Shown here one piece after another: positions 53,062 through 59,926 of a DNA stretch of 64,000 nt. Location: NCBI RefSeq assembly GCF_900091495.1, contig NZ_LT607413.1, forward strand, positions 1,612,001-1,676,000. The letters are read 5' to 3'. The stretch is from Micromonospora echinospora (GTDB taxonomy: Bacteria > Actinomycetota > Actinomycetes > Mycobacteriales > Micromonosporaceae). The translations under genes were made by a program, and so were the position numbers. Under the pieces are notes generated by a model. The model made no database searches. It was not told the origin of the DNA and was given only the letters and a program-made list of their open reading frames with translations. The stretch's first letter is position 1, and every line of letters starts with the position of its first letter.

Positions 53062-53880
53062 TCAGGGGTGGCCGTACGGCTCCCCTGGCTCGGTGGCCTC
53101 GACCGAGCCGGGCGCCCGGCTCACCGACAGCTCCTCGACCGCGCTGTCGTCGTAGATGGTGGGCAGCTCGTCGACCGCGGCCTCGGCCGTCTCGACCAGG
53201 GCCTCGGAGTGCGCGCCGCACCCGTGGTCGACGCTGACCACCCGACCGTCGTCGGGAGCGTAGAAGTTGCCACAGGCGCCGAAGGACTGCCGCAGCGCCC
53301 CGGCCAGCGGGAGGTAGAACCCGCACGACCCGCAGCGCGCGGGGGCGGGAGCGGCCACCGAGATCGCCGCACCGGGACCGTGGTCGCCGTCGTACCACCG
53401 CTGGGCGGTGTCCATCCGCCCTTCCCGGGAGAACACCCGGGACCGGCCGAGCCCCAGCTCCCAGGCGGTCTCCTCGACCGCCGGGTCGTCGGAGAGCACG
53501 TAGCCCGGGGCCAGTCGCTCGTCGTCCGGCGGGGTGGGCAGCAGATCGCCAGGGCCGAGATCACCCGGCTGGAGCCGCTCCTGCCAGGGAAGCCAGCCCG
53601 GCGCGAGCAGCGCGTCCGGGCCGGGCAACAGGATGGTCTCACAGATCGTGACGTTACGGCTGCGCGGGACGCGGGTGACGGTCACCGCCCAACGCCAACC
53701 CCGGTAGCCCGGAAGCCGACACTCGAAGTAGTGGGTGACGAGCCGGTCACCCTCGGCGACGGCCTTCAAGTGGTCGCCGACATCCGAGGGCTCCACCTCG
53801 GTGATGCCGTCGCGGGCCACCTCGACGGCGGCGGCGCAGACCTGGTCGAGACGGGCGCGGGCGGAGGCGGGCCTGGTCAC
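53062..53880 (-). CDS. DUF3027 protein
   Basis: A 272-residue protein (278 from the ATG at 53898) with the DUF3027 body: EPSDVGDHLKAVAEGDRLVTHYFECRLPGYRGWRWAVTVTR. The C-terminal half has a Cys cluster (RCGSCGFYLPL, SFGACGNFYAPDD, DHGCGAHSE) that could hold a zinc. Function unknown; typical of actinomycetes. GTG 53880 has GGGGGAC upstream. Confidence 0.88.
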   Translation of the reverse strand: MTRPASARARLDQVCAAAVEVARDGITEVEPSDVGDHLKAVAEGDRLVTHYFECRLPGYRGWRWAVTVTRVPRSRNVTICETILLPGPDALLAPGWLPWQERLQPGDLGPGDLLPTPPDDERLAPGYVLSDDPAVEETAWELGLGRSRVFSREGRMDTAQRWYDGDHGPGAAISVAAPAPARCGSCGFYLPLAGALRQSFGACGNFYAPDDGRVVSVDHGCGAHSEALVETAEAAVDELPTIYDDSAVEELSVSRAPGSVEATEPGEPYGHP

Positions 53881-53986
53881 CTGTCCATTGTCCCCCATGC
53901 GCGGCGCGGACCGACAGGGACTCCCCGACACACGTCTTCCCGGGCAGTTGCGACGTCGGCCGGGACGATGGGCGAGGATGGTGCAC

Positions 53987-55750
53987 ATGCCGCTGTTCTC
54001 CCGCTCCGGGCGCTCCGTCCTCGGGACGACCGTCGGCACGGGCGTCCGCACCACCCGCAGACTCTTCCGGGGGTCGGTCAACGGCGGCATGTGGATGGGA
54101 CGACGGTTCGGCCGGGCCCGGGCCCGCAGCGCCGGGGGCGAGATCGGCATGGTCCGCCTCTTCGACCTGCACGCCGTCTCCTGCGCCGGGGACACGCTCA
54201 TCGCGATCGGCCTGGCCGGAACGATCTTCTTCAACGTCCCGCTCGGCGAGGCCCGCAGCAAGGTCGCGATCTACCTGCTGGTGACGATGGTGCCGTTCGC
54301 GATGCTGGCGCCGGTGGTCGGTCCGCTACTCGACCACTTCCGGCACGGCCGGCGCTACGCCCTGGCGGCCACCATGCTGGGCCGGGCGTTCCTGGCCTGG
54401 ATGATCTCCGACTACATCCACGGCTTCGGGCTCTACCCGGCGGCGTTCGGGGTGCTCGCCCTCTCCCGCGCCTACGGGGTGGCCCGGTCCGCGGCCGTGC
54501 CCCGGCTGCTCCCCGAGGGGCTCGGCCTCTCCCAGGTCGGCGCACGGGCCAGCGTCTACGGCACCATCGCCGGCGGCCTCGTCGCACCGATCGGGCTCGC
54601 CGCGTTCTGGTTCGGCCCGCAGTGGCCGCTCCGGGTCGCCTCGCTCATCTTCCTGGCCGGCATGGTGATCGCCCTGCGCCTCCCGCCCCGCGCCGACTCC
54701 GAACCGCCGGAACGCGTTCCCCGCCCGCTGCGTCGGGCGTTCGGCCGCGACGGTGAACGGCCCCTGGGGCGTGGACGCCCGGCGGGCCGGCTGGTGCTGG
54801 CCACCCTGATCGGCGCTGCCACCCTCCGCGCCGTGTACGGCTTCCTACTGCTCTTCCTCGCCTTCGCGATCAAGGCCGGGGACCTGCCCACCGTGGTCCT
54901 CGGCCGGGACCTCGGAGACGAGGCCGCCCTCGGTCTGGTCGGCGCGGCGTTGGCCGTGGGCACCTTCCTGGCCACCGCCGTCGGCACCCGGCTCCGCATC
55001 CACCACCCGGCGCTGATCCAGTCCAGCGGCATGGTCATCGTGGCCGGGGTGGCGGTCTTCGCCACCATCCGGTTCTCCCTGGAGATGGTGGCCGCGCTCT
55101 GCCTGGTGGCCGCCCTGAGCAGCGGTATCGCCAAGCTCGCCGTGGACGCGTCGATCCAGGAACGCATCCCGGAGCGGCTGCGGGCCAGCTCCTTCGCCCA
55201 CTCCGAGACCGCGCTGATGCTCGCCTTCGTGGCCGGCGGCGGCCTCGGGCTGGTTCCCTTCGACGGGCGGATCGGCATCGGCGTGGCCGCCGCCGCCGGC
55301 ACGCTCGCCGCCGTCCGGGGCATGCTGGTCACCAACCGGCTGCGCGGGGAACGCCTGCTCGGCCGACCGCTCGGCGACGAGGAACTCGCCGACACCACCG
55401 ACCCGGCGGATCCCGGCCCGGCCCCGTCGGGCGCCACCGATCCGTCCGGCCCGGCGGCGACACCGACCCCCGAGCCCGTTCCGGCCGGCTCGACGGCCCC
55501 GCCCACCGGCCCGACCACCACCTCCGCTCCGACCGGCCCGGCCACCACCACGTCCGCACCGGCACGACCGTCCGCGTCCACCCCGCCCCGGCCCCAGCCT
55601 CCATCCCCGCCTCCGGCCCGTCCGCCGGCACCCACCTCGCCCGAGGACGAACGGTTGGTCCCTCCCGGTTTCCACCTCTACCGTCCCTCGCCGGCAGCCG
55701 ACCGGTCGGAGGGCGAGGACCGCCAGGACTCCCAGGGGCCGGTGGCGTGA
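53987..55750 (+). CDS. MFS transporter with disordered C-terminus
   Basis: A 587-residue membrane protein with about ten to twelve segments; the beginning (DLHAVSCAGDTLIAIGLAGTIFFNVP) and the loop FRHGRRYALAATMLGRAFLAWMISDYIHGFG are characteristic of an actinomycete MFS subgroup of unknown substrate. The last 120 residues are a Pro/Thr/Ala-rich disordered tail. ATG 53987 has GGCGAGGA upstream; ATG 53978 is an alternative. The stop overlaps mqnB by 4 bases. Confidence 0.88.
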   Translation: MPLFSRSGRSVLGTTVGTGVRTTRRLFRGSVNGGMWMGRRFGRARARSAGGEIGMVRLFDLHAVSCAGDTLIAIGLAGTIFFNVPLGEARSKVAIYLLVTMVPFAMLAPVVGPLLDHFRHGRRYALAATMLGRAFLAWMISDYIHGFGLYPAAFGVLALSRAYGVARSAAVPRLLPEGLGLSQVGARASVYGTIAGGLVAPIGLAAFWFGPQWPLRVASLIFLAGMVIALRLPPRADSEPPERVPRPLRRAFGRDGERPLGRGRPAGRLVLATLIGAATLRAVYGFLLLFLAFAIKAGDLPTVVLGRDLGDEAALGLVGAALAVGTFLATAVGTRLRIHHPALIQSSGMVIVAGVAVFATIRFSLEMVAALCLVAALSSGIAKLAVDASIQERIPERLRASSFAHSETALMLAFVAGGGLGLVPFDGRIGIGVAAAAGTLAAVRGMLVTNRLRGERLLGRPLGDEELADTTDPADPGPAPSGATDPSGPAATPTPEPVPAGSTAPPTGPTTTSAPTGPATTTSAPARPSASTPPRPQPPSPPPARPPAPTSPEDERLVPPGFHLYRPSPAADRSEGEDRQDSQGPVA

Positions 55751-56418
55751 CCGGCCTCCTCGTGGTGACCGCGGTTCCCGCCGAGGCGGAGGCGGTGCGT
55801 ACCGGACTGACCGATCCGACGGCGACGGTCGTCCCGGTCGGGGTCGGGCCGGCCGTGGCGGGCGCGGCCACCGCACGACTGCTGGCGCTCGCCGAGGCCG
55901 CCGGACGCCCGTACCGCGGCGTGGTCAGCGCCGGTGTGGCCGGCGGCTTCGCCCACCGGGTGGCGGTGGGCGGGACGGTGCTCGCCAAGCGCAGCCTCGC
56001 GGCCGACCTGGGCGCGGAGTCACCGGAGGGGTTCATCCCGATCGACGAGCTGGGCATGACCGCCGAGCAACTCGGCGGCGCGGTCGCCGTCGAGGCGGAC
56101 CGGGCCCTGCTCGCCGCCCTGCGGTCGGCCCTGCCGGACGCGGTGGTCGGAACGGTGCTGACCGTCGGCACCGTGACCGGCACCGCGGCCAGCACCCGGG
56201 CCCTCGCCGTACGGCATCCCGACGCGGTGGCCGAGGCGATGGAGGGGCACGGCGTGGCGGTCGCCGCCACCCAGGCCGGGCTTCCCTTCGTGGAGATCCG
56301 GACGATCTCCAACCCGATCGGGCCCCGGGACCGGGACGCGTGGCGGCTCCGGGAGGCCCTCACCGCCCTGGGTTCGGCGGCGGCGGCCCTCGACGCCCTG
56401 GGGGCCGACGGAGGCTGA
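55747..56418 (+). CDS. mqnB: Futalosine hydrolase
   Basis: A 223-residue nucleoside-hydrolase-like enzyme that removes the base from futalosine in the alternative menaquinone pathway. The N-terminus LLVVTAVPAEAEAV, VVSAGVAGGFAHRVAVGG, and the C-terminal AEAMEGHGVAVAATQAGLPFVEIRTISNPIGPRDR are characteristic. GTG 55747 overlaps the MFS stop. mqnD lies 1.6 kb further on the same strand, which supports the assignment. Confidence 0.92.
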   Translation: MTGLLVVTAVPAEAEAVRTGLTDPTATVVPVGVGPAVAGAATARLLALAEAAGRPYRGVVSAGVAGGFAHRVAVGGTVLAKRSLAADLGAESPEGFIPIDELGMTAEQLGGAVAVEADRALLAALRSALPDAVVGTVLTVGTVTGTAASTRALAVRHPDAVAEAMEGHGVAVAATQAGLPFVEIRTISNPIGPRDRDAWRLREALTALGSAAAALDALGADGG

Positions 56419-57361
56419 GCGTCCACAGCCGGCTGCCTCCCAGTCGGAAGTCACAGGCGAGCAGGAATTCGACCCCGCCACCCTCGGCGATCGCGTGGAC
56501 CGCGCCGATCCCGGCCCGATCCATCCCCTCGACGAGGAGGGTGACCAGCCGCCGCCCGATGCCCACCCGGTGCAGGCCCGGTGCGACCAGCACCCCGTCG
56601 AGCACCAGTTCCCGCGCACCGTCGCCGGGGCGAGCCGACAGCAGGTCGACGCTGCGCTCGTGGGCTCGCAACTCCCCCACCAGCGCACCATCGGGCAACT
56701 CCGCAACGAGCCGCCACGAGGTGGCGGGCAGGCCGACGTCGTCACGCCGGTAACGAAGGCACCGGAGAATCCGGTCGACCTCCCGCCGTCGGTCACGACG
56801 ACGCCGGTCGAGGTCGTAGGTCGCCGGGGGCACCGGCAACGGCCACCGTTCCGGCGGCAGGTTGTACCAGTCCGCCCACCAGGCCCCCGGCCAGTCCTTG
56901 AGAGTGCGGACCTCCCGCACATCGAGGTGGGCGGGGTAGCGGCGGTCCGCGTCATCCCGCCACCCGTCGTGCGGCACAGGCGGCACCGCCGCCAGCCGTT
57001 CCCTGTCCCTGCCAGCGACGCCGACCGCCACCTCGCCCCCGGCGGCGCGGACCAACCGCTCGACCGTACGGAACCGTGGATCCACCAACCCGCCCGACTC
57101 GATCCGGGCCACCGTGCTCTTCGGCACCCCGGCCCGCCCGGCCAGTTCCCGTTGGCTCAGGTCGGCCCGGCGACGCAGAGCGCGCAGCACCGCCCCCAAC
57201 TCGACACCCGCCCTGTTCCGTTCGTCGTCACCTTCCGCCCGACCCTCACCTTCCGCCCCACCCCCGCCCCTGCCTCCGCCTCCGCCCTCGCGCCCGCCCC
57301 CGAGCCCGGCGGTCGGTCGATCCTCGTTCGGTCCGTCCAGGCTCACCGCGTGCTCCGTCAC
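56360..57361 (-). CDS. HTH-GNAT fusion protein
   Basis: A protein of up to 333 residues. It has a Gly-rich low-complexity N-terminus (about residues 20-45), then a Cro/C1-type helix-turn-helix (LGAVLRALRRRADLSQRELAGRAGVPKSTVARIESGG). The C-terminal GNAT domain contains the acetyl-CoA loop HRVGIGRRLV. It may be an acetyltransferase regulated by, or regulating, its own DNA target. The real start is uncertain: GTG 57361 is used, but a TTG or GTG just before the HTH would remove the Gly-rich part. Its 3' end overlaps mqnB by 59 bp. Confidence 0.7.
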   Translation of the reverse strand: MTEHAVSLDGPNEDRPTAGLGGGREGGGGGRGGGGAEGEGRAEGDDERNRAGVELGAVLRALRRRADLSQRELAGRAGVPKSTVARIESGGLVDPRFRTVERLVRAAGGEVAVGVAGRDRERLAAVPPVPHDGWRDDADRRYPAHLDVREVRTLKDWPGAWWADWYNLPPERWPLPVPPATYDLDRRRRDRRREVDRILRCLRYRRDDVGLPATSWRLVAELPDGALVGELRAHERSVDLLSARPGDGARELVLDGVLVAPGLHRVGIGRRLVTLLVEGMDRAGIGAVHAIAEGGGVEFLLACDFRLGGSRLWTLSLRRPPGRRGPPPPNPGR

Positions 57362-57504
57362 ACCCCCATCGTCCGAGTGGTCGTCGCCGTCCTCAACAGC
57401 CTCGTCGAACCTGTGGACAAACCTGTGGACAACGCACACCGGCGGTGGATGCTGCCCGCTCGGCCCCTTTGGAGCTGCCCCGCCTGTGCGCCCAAAGGGC
57501 CGTC

Positions 57505-57592
57505 GCCGGACGGCGAGCGGGCAGCCGCCGGACGGCGAGCGGGCAGCCGCCGGACGGCGAGCGGGCAGCCGCCGGACGGCGAGCGGGCAGCC
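57505..57592. repeat. 22-bp tandem repeat, four copies
   Basis: Four perfect head-to-tail copies of a 22-bp unit containing GGACGGCGAGCGGGCAGC. There are no spacers, so it is not a CRISPR array. Copy number is likely variable between strains. Confidence 0.95.
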
Positions 57593-57599
57593 GGTTGCC

Positions 57600-57647
57600 T
57601 GCAGGGGACCCTTCCTACCGCTTTTTGCCGAGGAAGGGTCCCCTGCA
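57600..57647. repeat. 17-bp inverted repeat element
   Basis: TGCAGGGGACCCTTCCT (57600-57616) is exactly complementary to 57631-57647 around a 14-base loop with five T. It has the look of a REP-like or MITE-like dispersed element, known to be frequent in related genomes from my recollection, or a strong terminator for a leftward transcript. Confidence 0.8.
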
Positions 57648-57690
57648 ACCAACCAACCAACCGGGCGGTGGGCGGTGGGCGGTGGGCGGT
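57647..57690. repeat. Adjacent AACC and GGGCGGT microrepeats
   Basis: Four AACC units (57647-57662) run straight into four GGGCGGT units (57663-57690). They adjoin the inverted repeat. Confidence 0.9.
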
Positions 57691-57874
57691 CGGACACTGC
57701 CCCGTCTGTGCGGGCAGCTCCAAAGGACTCGAAGGGGCATGTCGCCCGGGGCCGGGAACCCGGCCGCCAGGGGGCGGGGAACCGGCCGCCCGGAGCTAGG
57801 GCCCCGTCAGTGCCGCAACGGGTGGCAGGCCGAACGGGCCGGGCGACGAGGACCGCGGAGAGCCAGCCGGGGAG

Positions 57875-57918
57875 AGCAGGGAAAGCGAGCCGGGGGAAGC
57901 AGGGAAAGCGAGCCGGGG
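57875..57918. repeat. 23-bp period direct repeat upstream of mqnD
   Basis: Two copies of AGCAGGGAAAGCGAGCCGGG at 57875 and 57898, in a purine-rich GGGAAAGCGAG tract ending about 75 bp before mqnD. Could be a regulatory or slipped-strand region. Confidence 0.75.
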
Positions 57919-58014
57919 AGAGCGGGGAGAGCGAATGAGGAGAGCGGATCGGGGGTCGGGACCGTGGTGGAGGGGCATGGCCGGAGCGGCAGGTCAACGG
58001 GCTACGGTGAGGGC

Positions 58015-58845
58015 GTGGCACTCTCGCTGGCGATCTCGCCCTGCCCCAACGACACCTTCGTGTTCCACGCGCTGGTGCACGGCCTGGTGCCCGGCGCACC
58101 GCCGGTCGAGGTGACCTACGCCGACGTGGACGTGACCAACAACGCTGCCGAGCAGGGCGCGTTCGACCTGGTCAAGGTGAGTTACGGGGCACTGCCGTGG
58201 CTGCTGGACGACTACCATCTGCTGCCCTGCGGCGGGGCGCTCGGCCGGGGCTGCGGTCCGCTCCTGCTCACCCGCCCGGGGGCCGGGGACCTCACCGGCG
58301 GGACGGTCGCCGTACCGGGTGACCGGACCACGGCGTACCTGCTGTTCCGGCTCTGGTCGGCCGAGCGGCCGCCGGCCCGGATCGAGGTGGTGCCGTTCCA
58401 CCAGATCATGCCGGGGGTGGCCGCCGGCCGGTACGACGCCGGACTGGTGATCCACGAGGCCCGGTTCACGTACCCCCGGCACGGGTTGACCGCCCTCGTC
58501 GACCTCGGCGAGTGGTGGGAGTCCACCACCGGCCTGCCCATCCCGCTCGGGGCGATCCTGGCCCGGCGTGGTGTGGTGGACCCGCTGGCCGCCGCCGGGT
58601 GGATCCGCGCCTCGGTGGAGCGGGCGTGGGCCAACCCGGCGGCGACCCGGGACTACGTGCTGGCCCACGCCCAGGAACTGGAGCCCGACGTGGTGGACCA
58701 GCACATCGGCCTCTACGTCAACGAGTTCACCGCCGACCTGGGCACGGACGGTCTCGCCGCCGTGGAGGCGCTGCTGGGCCGGGCCGCCGACGCCGGGCTG
58801 GTGCCTCAGACCTCCAGTTCGCGCGCGACCGCGTGGACCAGCTGA
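58015..58845 (+). CDS. mqnD: 1,4-dihydroxy-6-naphthoate synthase
   Basis: A 276-residue periplasmic-binding-protein-like enzyme of the futalosine menaquinone pathway. It converts cyclic dehypoxanthinyl futalosine to 1,4-dihydroxy-6-naphthoate. The N-terminus SLAISPCPNDTFVFHALVHGLV and the central DYHLLPCGGALGRGCGPLLL and VIHEARFTYPRHGLTALVDLGEWWE are diagnostic. GTG 58015 has GGTGAGG upstream. It is split from mqnB by the HTH-GNAT gene and repeats. The 3' end overlaps the cold-shock gene by 40 bp. Confidence 0.95.
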   Translation: MALSLAISPCPNDTFVFHALVHGLVPGAPPVEVTYADVDVTNNAAEQGAFDLVKVSYGALPWLLDDYHLLPCGGALGRGCGPLLLTRPGAGDLTGGTVAVPGDRTTAYLLFRLWSAERPPARIEVVPFHQIMPGVAAGRYDAGLVIHEARFTYPRHGLTALVDLGEWWESTTGLPIPLGAILARRGVVDPLAAAGWIRASVERAWANPAATRDYVLAHAQELEPDVVDQHIGLYVNEFTADLGTDGLAAVEALLGRAADAGLVPQTSSSRATAWTS

Positions 58846-59192
58846 GCGATCTTCTGCGCGGTCTTCCGGTCGGGGAAGCGACCCCGCCGCAGGTCCGGCT
58901 GGACCTTGGCCTCCAGCACCTTGATCATGTCCTCGACCAGGCCGTGCAGCTCCTCCGCCGGCCGGCGGCGCAGCTCGGCGACGGACGGCGGGGCGTCGAG
59001 CAGCTTGACCCCCATCGCCTGCGCGCCCCGGCGGCTGTCCACGACGCTGAAGTCGACGCGCTGACCGCCCTTCAGATCGGTGACCCCTGTCGGCAGCGCG
59101 CCCTTGGGCAGGAACACGTCGCCACCTTCGTCACTGGTGACGAACCCGTATCCCTTGGCCGCGTCATACCACTTCACTCGACCCGTCGGCAC
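58806..59192 (-). CDS. Cold-shock domain protein, long form
   Basis: A 128-residue protein. Residues 1-66 form a cold-shock RNA/DNA-binding domain (TGRVKWYDAAKGYGFVTSDEGGDVFLPKGALP with the RNP motifs). The remaining 60 residues are a helical tail (EELHGLVEDMIKVLEAKVQPDLRRGRFPDRKTAQKIAQLVHAVAREL) found only in the longer actinomycete type. GTG 59192 has AGAGG upstream. The final 40 bp overlap mqnD tail to tail. Confidence 0.92.
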   Translation of the reverse strand: MPTGRVKWYDAAKGYGFVTSDEGGDVFLPKGALPTGVTDLKGGQRVDFSVVDSRRGAQAMGVKLLDAPPSVAELRRRPAEELHGLVEDMIKVLEAKVQPDLRRGRFPDRKTAQKIAQLVHAVARELEV

Positions 59193-59229
59193 CTGAGAAC
59201 CTCTGCTTCGTTTGAGACGTCTACTCCCC

Positions 59230-59844
59230 TCAGGCTAGCCGGATCCACCGCCCCATCGCCGCCGGGAATCCGGTGAGATCATCGAGCACGGTGTCCGCTC
59301 CGGCGGCGCGTAGCTCCTCGGCCGTGCAGGGACCGGTCGTCACTCCGATGCCCGGGATCCGGGCCGTGCGGGCGGCCACCATGTCCGCCACGTGGTCGCC
59401 GACGTAGTGGGTCGCGCCGTGAGCGACCAGCGCGGTCGCCTTCTCCTCGGCGAACAGGTCCCCGGCCAGCTCGTCGACGGAGAGTCCGAGGTGGTCCAGG
59501 TGCAGCCGGGCCAGCCGGCCGTGCTTCGAGGTGACCACCAGGACCCGTCCACCGTGGGCGCGGATCGCGTCGAGGGCGGCGCGCGCGCCGGGCAGCGGCA
59601 CCGTCGGGGTGATCGCGTACGCCGGGTAGAGCTCACGGTAGAGGGTCACCGCCTTCTCGACCTCGTCCGGCGGGAACCAGTGGGCGATCTCGGTGCGCAG
59701 CGGCGGCCCGAGCCGGCCGACCACGGCCTCGACGTCCACGTGCACGCCGGTCCGGGCGGTGAGCGCCCGGAAGGCGGCGGCGATGCCGGGACGCGAGTCG
59801 ACCAGGGTCATGTCGAGGTCGAATCCGACCGTCAGTGGGGGCAT
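59230..59844 (-). CDS. HAD-family phosphatase
   Basis: A 204-residue Gph-like phosphatase: motif I GFDLDMTLVDS (Asp9, Asp11), motif II VLVVTSKHG and motif IV YVGDHVADMVAAR. Expected to act on phosphoglycolate or a similar small phosphate. ATG 59844. It is separated from the cold-shock gene by 37 bp and may be cotranscribed. Confidence 0.88.
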   Translation of the reverse strand: MPPLTVGFDLDMTLVDSRPGIAAAFRALTARTGVHVDVEAVVGRLGPPLRTEIAHWFPPDEVEKAVTLYRELYPAYAITPTVPLPGARAALDAIRAHGGRVLVVTSKHGRLARLHLDHLGLSVDELAGDLFAEEKATALVAHGATHYVGDHVADMVAARTARIPGIGVTTGPCTAEELRAAGADTVLDDLTGFPAAMGRWIRLA

Positions 59845-59926
59845 GCTGCGAACCTACCGTCGCCGGGGCACCGACCGGACGTCCGAGGGGCGCGACGGCC
59901 CCTCGGCGGGCTAGCGTGGAACGACG

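Larger units (their letters stand above)
57362..58014. other. Repeat-rich gap between HTH-GNAT gene and mqnD
   Basis: This 653-bp stretch has no supported gene. It holds a 22-bp tandem repeat, a 17-bp inverted repeat, (AACC) and (GGGCGGT) microsatellite-like repeats, and a direct repeat near mqnD, all listed separately. The long open frame through it on the plus strand is caused by composition. Confidence 0.75.

Noticed and set aside
53881..54261. Longer N-terminus for the DUF3027 protein
   Set aside because: The added residues are Arg/Pro-rich, unconserved, and lie antisense to the start of the MFS gene.
57505..57592. CRISPR array
   Set aside because: The four 22-bp units are directly adjacent with no spacers, and there are no cas genes.
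57076..58845. 589-residue frame containing mqnD
   Set aside because: It runs antisense to the HTH-GNAT gene and through the tandem repeats; mqnD begins at 58015 with a good binding site.
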